Assembly: GCA_037157565.1 (NCBI GenBank)
Contig: JAZHRO010000003.1
Coordinates: 43,599,001-43,663,000, forward strand
Reading direction: 5' to 3'
DNA from: Thalassia testudinum
Lineage: Eukaryota > Streptophyta > Magnoliopsida > Alismatales > Hydrocharitaceae
Length of the DNA: 64,000 bases
This document shows positions 55,215 to 64,000 of this stretch, one piece after another. The notes under the pieces were generated by a model. The model had not been told where the DNA came from, searched no databases, and saw only the letters and a program-made list of their open reading frames with translations. Made by a program: the position numbers and the translations under genes. Numbering within the stretch: position 1 is the first letter of the stretch; the number at the start of each line of letters is the position of its first letter.

Positions 55215-56400
55215 AACTTCAAGCCAAGCTTCTTCGCTCCCTTAAACCGAAATGAGAGCAGAAGGTGATGACCATAAAAGAAGCCAACGAAGTAGAGGAC
55301 CTAAACATGGATAATCTACTTGTTAATTTAATGGCTTACGAGACCAAGATGGACCACAAGCGAAAAACCATCACACCCAAGCCAAAGAAGAAGACCTTGG
55401 CTTTCAAAGAAACTTCCAATGACAAGGTAAGTACCGATGACAAAGAATTCATTTTATTAGCTAAAAAGTTTAAGTAGTTTTTCGGGAATATGAGAGATAC
55501 CAAGGCAAAGAGAAAGGAAGAATAACATCTAGTTTGCTACAATTACAAAAAGCGAGGCCATGTGAGGAAGGAATGTCCCTTGTTGAGAAGGGATGAAGAG
55601 AAAAAGAAAATGGCGATGGAGCACAAGAAGTTCTCAAAGTCAAGACCCTTCAAGAAGAAGGCATTCCAAGCAACTAAGGATGACACAAGCTCCTAGGAAG
55701 AAGATTCATCAAATGAAGAAATCACATGTTTAGGTCTCATGGCAATAAATGATGACCTCAACTCTGAATCCAACTCTAAGGAAACCTAGTTATCCTCTTG
55801 CGCTTTTGATGAATTGCAAGAAGCTTATGATTCCTTGTATTTAAAATTTTACGAACTAAAGACGGAAAACAAATCTTTAAAGCTTAAAAATCCAGAACTA
55901 AGAGTGTTAAGGAAAAGAACTTAGCTCTCACTAATGAGATGGCTGGACTATCTTTGAAAGTAGATAATCCCATTATTGAAAATGAGCCATTAACTAAAGA
56001 TTTATATATGACCAAAAATGAACAAAACTTTCTTGATAAGGAGTTAGTTGACAAACTACATGTTCTTGAGAAAACAAACTCCTTTAAAAGAAATGAAAAT
56101 AGTTTAGTTAAGTTTGAGATTAGAGATTTGGAAAACAAAATGAATAAAATGAAAATAGAAATAACCTACCTTAGAGAAAAATCTAACCAACTGCTTGAAG
56201 ACCTAGTCAAACTTACTAAAGAAAATGCAAACTTTGACAAGCTCATTGCTCACCAAAAGCCATCCTCTAATAAATCTGGATTAGGCTATTATGAGACTAG
56301 TAGTAGCGAAAATATGCTGCAAAAGGCACCTCCCACAAGGAGGACTTCTAACAAATCCAGATTCACACTTATGTAGATACCAAAGAAACAACTCGAGCTT
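55215..56400 (+). pseudogene. Copia N gag with zinc knuckle and coiled coil
   Basis: LLRSLKPK-stop-EQKVMTIKEANEVEDLNMDNLLVNLMAYETKMDH, then FILLAKKFK, and the zinc knuckle CYNYKKRGHVRKECPLL (about 55535-55585; the second Cys is Tyr). After EDSSNEEITCLGLMAINDD comes a long helical stretch (ELQEAYDSLYLKFYELKTEN, then 55939-56376). It has heptad patterning and is the usual Sirevirus gag C-terminal coiled coil. It ends ARTSNKSRFTLM-like and a stop. There are a few internal stops. Confidence 0.75.
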
Positions 56401-56559
56401 TGTTTTGTAAGATGCAAAGGAGATTATAATGTGAAGAATTGGGTCTATAAGATGAAGGAAGGTCAACTCAAATTAGAAAGATCTAAGAACTCTCAAAGTC
56501 ACCAAAGGAGGTCTTTTATAGGAACAAGAAGACCTACAAGGAAGACAACAAAGAAACCA

Positions 56560-57200
56560 CCATCAAGGAGGCCGATGGGTGATGAATTTTAGGTACTCCA
56601 AACATATGATTGGACACAAACACCTCTTCTTGAACCTCCAACCCATGGATAGAGGAATGGTCACGTATGGCAACAACCACAAGGGCCATATTATTAGCCT
56701 TGGTAAGATAGATAACACTTCTATCTCTAATGTTTCTTTAATTAAAGGATTAAAACATAACTTATTTAGTGTTAATCAAATATGTGATAAGGGATATGCA
56801 GTAGTTTTTACTTCCAAGATATTTGAGATTATGCATACCTTAACCAATAAAACCCTTCTTAAGGAAACTAAGGATAAAAACATTTATATTGTTAAATTTG
56901 ATAAAAATGGAACATATGAATGTCTTGCTATAAATGATGAAGTAAACAATTGGCATAGGCGACTCGAATGTGTTCACATGAGGTTAGTCCACAAAGTAGC
57001 CAAACATAAACTAGTTTAAGGTCTTCCTAAAAAAGACTTGTAAAAAATTTTACTTGTGATTCATGTTAATTAGTTAAAATCATGAAGTCAAGCTTTAAAA
57101 ATAAAGAAGTAATATCCACATCTAGACCATAGAATTGCTTCACTTAGATTTGCTTAGACTAACAAAGTGTGAGAGTCTTAGCGGATGCAAATATTAAATT
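56560..57200 (+). pseudogene. Copia N protease tail and integrase N-terminus
   Basis: RYSKHMIGHKHLFLNLQPMDRGMVTYGNNHKGHIISLGKI is the region after the protease active site (usually SRHMTGDKxxF). ISNVSLIKGLKHNLFSVNQICDKGYAVVFTSK and NNWHRRLECVHMRLVHKVAKHKLV (GAG-pre-integrase, HHCC start) follow. A 146-codon frame (56579-57019) is open. The HxxxC half of the zinc site (57020-57120) is broken. Confidence 0.75.
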
Positions 57201-58180
57201 AGTATTATAGATGATTTTTCTCGATTTTCATGAGTCCTTGAGATTCAAAAATGGAGTATTTTCTGTATTTTCCATTTTTGTAGGAAAGTTCAAACTGGAA
57301 AAGGCTACCATATCACTCAAATTCATAGTGATCATTGAGGTGAGTTTGAAAATTCCTTGTTTGTTGATTTTTGTCAGGAGCATTGCATTGCTCATGAGTT
57401 CTCTTTTCCTCGGGCACCTCAACAAAATAAGGTAGTCGAGAGAAAGAACTGCACTCTTCAAGAGTGCTTACACATTGCTCATAGACTTCCGGTTACCAAA
57501 GTACTTTTAGGCCAAGGCGATTAACACAATTTGTTACGTGTTGAATCGCATCTTAATTCAATTCGGATTGTGAAAAACCCGTTTTGAATTATATTATGGG
57601 AAAATATTCAAGATTAGTTATTTTAAAACTTTTGGATGTTGATGCTTTATTTTGAATACTCGCTCTAATTTAAATAAATTTGATGTTAAAGGTGAAGAAG
57701 CTATCTTCATTGGTTATTTTTCACGGAGTAAGGCATATCAAGTGTTTAACAACACCACAATGGTAGTAGAGGAGACTCTTCATGTTTCTTTCGATGAATC
57801 ACCGAAATCTTCCTCAATTAATCATTCAATTTGGATGATGAGGATGATTCATTTATCAATGTGTCTAACATTCAAGACTCCAATATCCATAATCTTCTAA
57901 AAGATTTGTTATTTCAAAGGAATCATCCCGAGAGTCAAGTCATTAAAAGTATTTCCGATGGCATCCAAAACTGATCTAGATTTAATTACTCACTCAGTCT
58001 TTCCGTCTTTGTATCTCAAGTTAAACCGAAGAGTGTTGAGAAAGCATGTTCCAACGAACCTTGGTTTATGGCTATGCAGGAGGAACTCAAACAATTGCAA
58101 AGGAATAAAGTTTGCAACCTAATACCCAAGTCCAAAGCGCAAATGGTAATAAAAACCAAATAGGTATTCCAAAATAAGTT
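57200..58180 (+). pseudogene. Copia N integrase core and C-terminus
   Basis: Words of the core are seen in changing frames: CQEHCIAHEFSFPRAPQQNKVVERKNCTLQECLHIA (57370-57480), with Glu retained in VERKN. Then comes NTRSNLNKFDVKGEEAIFIGYFSRSKAYQVFNNTTMVVEETLHVSFDES (57652-57795). The C-terminal linker reaches the RT start EPWFMAMQEELKQLQRNKVCNLIP (58060-58130). Confidence 0.72.
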
Positions 58181-59190
58181 GGACGAATCCAGTGTAGTTA
58201 TTTACAATAAGGCTAGGTTGGTAACACAAGGTTATAACCGAAAAGAAGGAATTGACTTCGATGAGACCTATGGTCCCATAGCTAGACTTGAGTCAATGCG
58301 CACGCTTCTTGCTTATGCCGCCTTCCTTGACTTTAAGCTCTTTCAAATGGACATTATGAGTGCATTTCTTAACAATTTCATTAAAGATGATGTTTTTGTA
58401 AAATAACCTCCCGATTTTGAGGCTCATAATAAATCAAATTTTGTCTACAAGTTGAATAAGGCAATATACAGGTTGAAACAAGCTCCTAGAGCTTGGTATG
58501 AAAGACTCAAAGAATACTTGTTAGGAGCAAACTTTTCTATAGCAGATTCTATGTTGTTCATTAAAAGAAAAGGAAAAGAAATTCTCGTAGTCCAAATATA
58601 TGTAGATGATATTTCATTTGGTGCTACTAATGAATCTCTTTGCAGGAAGAATTTAAGATGAATTCGATGAGTAAACTCAATTTTTTCTTAGGTTTACAAA
58701 TCAATCAAATCGAATTAGGCACCTTTGTAAATCAATCCAAATATACAAAGGAAATGCTCAAGAGATTTGGGATGGACAAAAGTAAAGGTAAAAACACTCA
58801 TATGAGTGTTTCTACCTCATTAGATTTGGACGAATCAGGTACGCCTACTAATCAAATGCTTTATCTTGGTATGATTGGTTCTTTATTATACTTAGGCCAA
58901 ATATTAGCACTAGTGGAACATACTAATTCTTGGGCGAATCACTCGTCTCTTAGTTTTCAAATAAAATAATCTAGTGTAGCATTATCAACCACGAAGGTTG
59001 AATGTATAGTCGCCACTCTAGCATGTTCCTAAATTTTATCAATGAAAAATACTTCGAGGATTTTGATTTGAAATGTACCAAGATAAAAATATTATGTGAT
59101 AATACTAGTACTATCAACCTCTCGAAGAACCCTATACATCACTCCCGTACAAAACATATTGATATTTGCCATCACTTTTTGAGGGGATAA
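58180..59190 (+). pseudogene. Copia N reverse transcriptase and RNase H
   Basis: NKARLVTQGYNRKEGIDFDETYGPIARLESMRTLLAYAAFLDFKLFQMDIMSAFLNNF (58208-58380), KAIYRLKQAPRAWYERLKEYLL, and the catalytic box IYVDDISFGATNESLC (about 58600-58640) are near intact. FKMNSMSKLNFFLGLQINQ and MLYLGMIGSLLYLGQ follow. RNase H is short: TKVECIVATLACS and CTKIKILCDNTSTINLSKNPIHHSRTKHIDICHHFLRG (59075-59187). The middle RNase H box is missing. The breaks are few, so N is one of the less decayed elements. Confidence 0.8.
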
Positions 59191-59219
59191 TGTACTAAAA
59201 GGGGAAATCAAGGTTGAAT

Positions 59220-60260
59220 TTATCGGATCAAATCTTAATCCATAAATTCTCTATAAATCATGAACCCGAGGTCATTATGGTATTAAACGTCTAGCAATGA
59301 TGCCAGACGTCCAGCAGAAGTTTGATCATTGCACACTAAATCCTTGTTTGAATCTAATGCAATCCAAGGATAAACCCACACATAGTTATACGTCCAAAAA
59401 TACCATCAAACGTCTTAAAATGAATTATTAGACTTCTAACACTTAATAACAAGTACATTGTTTAGATCCAATCGAGTCCAGTAAACTTGACTCTATTTTT
59501 CAGATGTTCACACTCTTTGTCAGACGTCTAGAAACCTATTATCAGTTTTAGATGTCCAATTTCATTAACTACCTGATTTAATTTAGATTTCATCAAAATT
59601 AAGGGAGATATGCCTCTAATGGCTAACAGAACCCTCCCAAGCCATCTTGAAGGTTCCTTTGAGGCCTATATATACCCCTTAATCCTCCTTTGGCAAAGTA
59701 CACCTATTAGAGATAAACTACAAGCCAAATATTATCTCTACATACTATTCTACTCTACATATTGTTGCCCCTGCTACTATGCACTTTAATATTTGGGTAA
59801 TCACTCTAACTCGCTCATTACTTTGTTGCTACAATTACTCACAAGGAGTCTCTTATTCACCCATAATAGATAGATCATCTTTATATCTATTTTGGGATGC
59901 TCTATAAGGTGTCATTTATTTTTCAATTATTTTTCTTATTTCTTGGACTTGGGTGTTTGGCCTGTCGGATCCATGTCTCTTCCGTGTGAAGGGAGAAACT
60001 TTTGTTTAGGGATCGAAGGTGGGAATTATATTGAGGTACACTACCCTAGCTGTTAAGTGGTGTGGTTAGTGGATTGATCACATCGTTATCGTAAATCTTA
60101 AGTCAAGATTGACTTAAGTGGTGGTTTTCTCCCGATTTGGATTTTCACCTAAAAATCTTAGTGTTCATTGTGTGATTGAATTTTTATTTCTATATTATAT
60201 TTCAATTTCACTATTCACCATCCTCCAGTGCAATTTCAGACATAACTAGCAAGTGTACAA
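59220..60260 (+). repeat. 3' LTR-like region of copia N
   Basis: Starts soon after the RNase H frame. Five ACGT cores (59287, 59307, 59390, 59410, 59524; mostly ACGTCT/ACGTCC) lie upstream of a CTATATATACCCC box (about 59667). The end near CTATTCACCATCCTCCAGTGC (60213-60233) resembles the CACCCCCCTCTAGTGC end of Sirevirus LTRs. No 5' partner is in the window, so both borders are estimates. Confidence 0.5.
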
Positions 60261-60392
60261 TAGGTTGTGGGCAATCATCCTTCGAACGTGGTTAGCAACA
60301 ATAGGGAGGTTGAGGTTGTGGTTGTCACTATGTCACTTAGGTAGGAGTCATCTACCAACTTTATGATAGATCCAATCACAGTGCACTCAACT
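60261..60392. other. Short intervening DNA
   Basis: Between the end of copia N and the LTR of copia L. No frame or repeat of note. Confidence 0.4.
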
Positions 60393-61139
60393 TGTTGGAG
60401 TTACGAACTTATGTAAGAGTATTTTGTTATTTTATCTTTCTTTGAGTGTATCTTATGTAATCTTCCCAAAGCCTCTCTATATAAAGAGGCTTAGGGTTCG
60501 TTTCTTAAAAAAATAAGTTATTCTCTTCCCTCAACATGGTATTAGAGCGAGGTGGATCCTAAACTATTCATACTTGCATGTCGTCCACCAAAAAAAAAAA
60601 AAACTAGAGAGTTCTCTCTTTCACTGTCGTCACCACCTTCTCTCTCACTCGCCAACCCTCCTCGCAGCTAGTGATAATCTCCAGTCGTAGCAAGGCCTTG
60701 CTGCAGTGCTGCCAAGGCCTGTTGAAGTGTTGCAAGACCCTGTGGGCCCTCCTTAGGGTCGCTTGAGGCACTACCTTGCGATCTCCTCCTTGAACCCCAA
60801 CAGCACTGCTGTTGCTGGTGGGTACCTTCACCGTCGCTAAGGTTGCTGTTGGCCTTGGTGATGACTTCTAAGGGGCCTGAATCTTCTTCTACAGCATCTT
60901 AGGTTGTATGTCTTCAACTCCACCATGGCCCAAGATGCGTGAAAGCTGCTACAATTGAAGTCTAGTGATGATTTCTGTAGTGTTTCAGATCTAAAACATT
61001 GACAATCTTCTCTATTTGGCCCCAACTTGGACACACCTGGACAATTTGTCACTCTTCCTAGCATGACTACTCTTACATCAAATGACTGTGCCCACCTCAT
61101 GCAGCTTGTCTGATAGCCTACTCCTCCAGATACGATTGC

Positions 61140-62460
61140 TTCTTTGGCTGAGATTGGGAGTTTTACCAACTTGGCTAATACTACCTTTGCCTTGTCTTGG
61201 GTAATTAACTCAAGTGCTTCTAACCACCTTACTGGCAAGAAGGATGCTCTCTCGACTGTGCGCCCAACCTCTATGGTTACTTTAGTCTGTTTTAGCAAAC
61301 GAATCCTCTTCACCTATTACTTGAGTAGAAGTCAAGTTTTATGACTCATTGAGATTATTAGATGTTGATTGTCTCCTAAATTTTCCTTAAGTTTACTAAT
61401 TGTCTCTAGATTATGTAGAGAACTTGCCTGTCAAGGAACATTTGATGAGCATTTTGTCTTCTTCCAAATCATCTGGATTGGAAAGATGATTGGTAAGGGA
61501 GAGGGAATGGCCTCTACTATATTGATACCCCTTATACTTTTGTAGGCACTACGTCTATCTCGACAGATTCTATTTTGTGGTACCATTGTCTAGGTCATCC
61601 ATCTATCTCTAGGCTTCGAAAGATGTTTCTTAGGTCGTCTATTCCAGATAAGCTAGAGTGTAAGGCCTGCCAACTTAGCAAACACCATTGTGTTTCATTT
61701 GCTTCCTATCAAAATACAAAGAGTCTAGCTCCCTTTTATTTGATTCATTGTGACGTATGAGATCTATGTCGAACAAGTCATGAATTTATTTATCGATATT
61801 TTGTTGTTTTCTTTGATGATTATAGTCAGTTGTCGTGGACTTTCTTATTGAGGGATCAATCTGAGATTGCGTTGATTATTCCTAAATTTTTCAATGAGAT
61901 TTAGAATTTTTATTCCACGAGCATTAAGATTTTTAGAAGTGACAATGCACTTGAATTTATGTAAAAAGACGTTGCTGATTTTTTGTCTGCAAATGGTACC
62001 CTTCACCAGACTTCATGTGCTCATACATCCCAATAGAATGGGGTGGCTGAGCGTAAACCACACCGTTTCCTTGATGTAGCCCAAACCTCAATGCTTCCTA
62101 TAAATGTGTCCAAATATTTTTGGGGGATGCCATTCTTACCTCTACTTACCTGATTAATTAGGTCCCCTCACCTGTGCTTAGTAGTGCTACACCTCTTCCA
62201 TTGTTACAGCTTGATGCCTTTCTTTTTGCATTGCTACTACAAATTTTCAAATGCACGTGCTTTGTCCACCTTTTTGGAGTCGTTAATAAGTTGTCTCTAA
62301 AGTCTGTCAAGTATGTTTTTCTAGGCTATTCTAGATCCCAAACAGGTACAGATGTTTTGACCTAGTGGGTAAATGCTACAATGTGTCCATTGATGTCTCT
62401 TTCTTTAAGAAGGTCCCTTATTTTTTTGATGACGGTTATTCTCATGGTTGGTTTACCCAT
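61140..62460 (+). pseudogene. Copia L protease and integrase
   Basis: AEIGSFTNLANTTFALSWVINSSASNHLTGKKDAL is the protease front; DSGA reads NSSA, so it is inactive. The integrase follows: WYHCLGHPSISRLRKMFLRSSIPDKLECKACQLSKHHCVSF (61575-61700), then FRSDNALEFM, LSANGTLHQTSCAHTSQ-stop-NGVAERK (61935-62055, Glu intact). The C-terminus is FLGYSRSQTG (about 62320). Frames shift several times. Confidence 0.75.
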
Positions 62461-62764
62461 ACCTATGAGTGTCGTTAGAAGGATCTCGTGCCCGTCCCCT
62501 TGCCTTCTATGCAACTGAGCTTACTGAGGAGAATCAGGCCGCTTAATCCCCCCTCCAGCATCTGAATCGGATGTTCCTACCTCAGCAGTCTAACGACTTG
62601 CCTATTACTCTCAGGAAAGCTATAAGAACTTATACTTTACATCCAATGTCTCACTATATCAATACTGATCATCTCAGTCCAACGTTACAATAGTTCTCTA
62701 CAATTCTCTCTGCTATGGTCATTCTTAGACATCATCATGAGGCACTACAGGATCCTGGTTAGCA

Positions 62765-63170
62765 ACAAGCTATGGAGGATGAGATAGCAACTCTCATTTC
62801 TCGTGGCACCTAGGAGATGACAGACCTCCCAAAGGGTGCCAAGGTGGTTGACTGCAGATAGGTGTACACTATGAAGTACAACTTGGATGGGACTATTGAG
62901 TGACTCAAGACTAGACTTGTGGCAAAAGATTACACTCAGACTTATAGTGTTAACTACTTTGACACTTCTCTTGTGGTCGCCTTAACTTAGTCAAAGTCAT
63001 TCTTTCACTTGCAATGAATAAAGCATGGCCCCTATATCAGCTTGACGTCAAGAACGCATTTTTGTATGGAGATCTATAGGAGGTCAACATGGCCCACCAC
63101 CTAGCTTTGTGGTTAAAGGGGAGAAAGTTTGCAGACTCCAAAAGGCTATTTATGGCCTGAAATAGAGCAA
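62765..63170 (+). pseudogene. Copia L reverse transcriptase, N-terminal part
   Basis: QAMEDEIATLISRGT-stop-EMTDLPKGAKVVDCR-stop-VYTMKYNLDGTIE, TRLVAKDYTQTYSVNYFDTS and PLYQLDVKNAFLYGDL (about 63035-63080). It ends KAIYGLK-stop (63165). The YVDD box and RNase H lie beyond the break and are not in the window. Confidence 0.75.
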
Positions 63171-63194
63171 GGGTTTCACTATAGAGTTTTGGAA

Positions 63195-63797
63195 AATGTA
63201 ACTTTGTTATTTAGATAAGAATCCTTGGCACTCTTTTTTATAGAGAACACAAGGGCAAATAAAGTAGTTACAATCACCATTTACTAAATATAGTCAAGAC
63301 TAAACATGGAAATAACAATTAATAAAATCCCTAATTTTATTTCCTTTGATATATTTCCTAACACACCCCCACATGTCAAGATGCAGGAGACGGTGAAGAT
63401 TGGGATCCTTAAGGTAGTGAAGATCAACTCTTGTCAACGCAATAGTCCCCACTTCGTGTCTTAAACCCTTGGTGTCTCTTCTTATACGCCCTCACAGAGC
63501 CAATCTACACTTGGGCTCTCTTGAGGTACATAAGAGTACTGGCCGAACACTTGACATCAAGAGGTAGCTTCCATCTTCAACTCTTGTCTCCTACTCAACA
63601 TATAAGGACCCAACTAAGACAACTTAACACATTGAGGGCTACAAACAAGAACCCTAACACTAATCTTTAAAGAAACAAGAAAAGTGGATTCAATCATAAA
63701 TAACCATAAATTTTTTTTTAAAGAGAACTCAAAAACATTGATCGAAGAAGGTTTTTCCTCTTCTTTTCTCTGCCGATGCCTTTCTTCTTTGCTAAAC
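63195..63797 (-). mobile_element. LTR end of a further minus-strand element, and its inner DNA
   Basis: 63198-63365 has LTR character: TTTTTTATAGAGAACACAAG, an AT-rich middle and an end at CCTAACA. It is followed by CACCCCCACATG, the complement of a polypurine tract. The next 400 bases (to about 63700) have no recognisable RNase H. The element may therefore be non-autonomous, or the match may be coincidental. A weak A/T run precedes the coding start at 63798. Confidence 0.45.
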
Positions 63798-64000
63798 ATG
63801 AAGCAACAGCAACAACTTCGACATGGAGGAGATATTAGCAATGGAGTAAAGGAGCTCCGCCGAAGGGACACCCTCTACGAGAGCTACGTCGAATTGAGGG
63901 CCTCCCACACCAACCTCGAGGCGAGCACCAACAGGCAGATCGAGGAACTCAAGGCAGAGCTCGAGACGAAGGGCGAGGCCTACGTGAAGCTCCTCAAGTT
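63798..64000 (+). CDS. Unrecognised coiled-coil protein, N-terminal part (runs off the window)
   Basis: An open frame from ATG 63798 reaches the right edge without a stop (67 codons). It starts MKQQQQLRHGGDISNGVKEL. From residue 20 it reads RRRDTLYESYVELRASHTNL and on through EASTNRQIEELKAELETKG to EAYVKLLK. The first and fourth heptad positions are mostly Leu, Tyr, Val or Ile, so a coiled coil is likely. The base composition (GAG, CTC, AAG, GCC codons) is GC-rich and unlike the AT-rich retroelements around it. I do not recognise the family. It could be an exon of a host gene whose ATG lies upstream, or an internal gag-like part of a gypsy element. No splice or TATA signal was decided on. Confidence 0.5.
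   Translation, partial: MKQQQQLRHGGDISNGVKELRRRDTLYESYVELRASHTNLEASTNRQIEELKAELETKGEAYVKLLK

Larger units (their letters stand above)
55215..60260 (+). mobile_element. Copia N: Sirevirus-like copia, 5' truncated
   Basis: The order is gag from KLLRSLKPK onward, a long coiled-coil-coding region, protease/GAG-pre region, integrase, reverse transcriptase and RNase H. An LTR-like 1 kb follows to about 60260. The box IYVDDISFGATNESLC and the long helical gag tail are typical of the SIRE/Maximus (Sirevirus) lineage. The 5' LTR and start of gag are missing. AT content is higher than in the short-LTR copias. Confidence 0.78.
60393..63185 (+). mobile_element. Copia L: 5' LTR to reverse transcriptase
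   Basis: The 5' LTR is 60393-60536 (144 bp; TGTTGGAGTTACG...CCTCAACA, CTCTATATAAAGAGG box), followed by primer site TGGTATTAGAGC (60537). A leader with an A13 run follows, then protease, integrase, and the front of reverse transcriptase up to about 63165. It is cut there by the next element. About 650 bases lie between primer site and protease, with no gag motif, although its close relative C has gag. LTR and coding words tie it to copia C. Confidence 0.8.

Noticed and set aside
1..64000. CRISPR array, bacterial operons, riboswitches, rRNA genes
   Set aside because: The only regular repeats are LTRs, MITE ends and tandem duplications. All coding relics are plant retroelement or plant gene sequence.

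Overview
This window is plant nuclear DNA, most likely from a flowering plant. It is almost entirely retrotransposon sequence, nearly all Ty1/copia. The supporting signs are primer-binding sites of the plant initiator-Met type (TGGTATYAGAGC variants), polypurine tracts of the GAGGGGGAG type, a plant L1-type LINE, a Tat-like Ty3/gypsy LTR, hAT-type elements with 8-bp target duplications, and one intron-bounded exon of a plant GID8 homologue. I cannot place the species. Almost every retroelement frame carries stops or frameshifts.

Layout, left to right. (1) 258-2461: a gag-only LTR element with a perfect 5-bp target duplication (AGGAC), sitting in the LTR of an older minus-strand copia. (2) 2955-5182: a second gag-only element of another LTR family. 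(3) About 7030-27850: an L1-type LINE ORF2 relic broken by two insertions. The first is a small gag-deleted relative of element 2 (7629-9215). The second is copia C (minus, 11156-27683, duplication CTTTT). C is split by copia A (plus, 11606-25140). A carries copia D (minus, 14287-18185, duplication GGTGC) in its integrase region and copia B (plus, 20311-25048) in its 3' LTR. B carries a 468-bp hAT-type element in its reverse transcriptase. (4) 28129-34500: two more minus-strand copias (E, F), F holding a 540-bp TRIM-like element. (5) 34502-35292: a gene remnant with one clean GID8 exon (34950-35081, minus), next to LTR element H (35293-38180), which carries a 1333-bp hAT-type element with a perfect 8-bp duplication. 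(6) 38930-42246: copia G and a third gag-only family member (I). (7) 42418-50740: copias D2 (minus), J and M (plus). (8) 50999-51601: a gypsy LTR, then a GC-rich unassigned block. (9) 52870-63180: copia K (minus), a Sirevirus-like copia N (plus) and copia L (plus). (10) 63798 to the right edge: the start of an unrecognised GC-rich coiled-coil coding region.

The most interesting pattern is a split of retrotransposon functions. One group (element 1, element 2, I) carries gag and no pol. Another (D, D2, J, and less clearly B, K, L) runs from the primer-binding site through a short leader straight to protease, with no recognisable gag. D and D2 have paired LTRs of near-equal length, D with a perfect target duplication, so gag-less copies appear to have been mobilised. 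D, D2 and J share a leader motif next to the primer-binding site with gag-bearing copia A, which suggests packaging in trans. All element coordinates come from reading the repeats by eye and may be off by a few bases.
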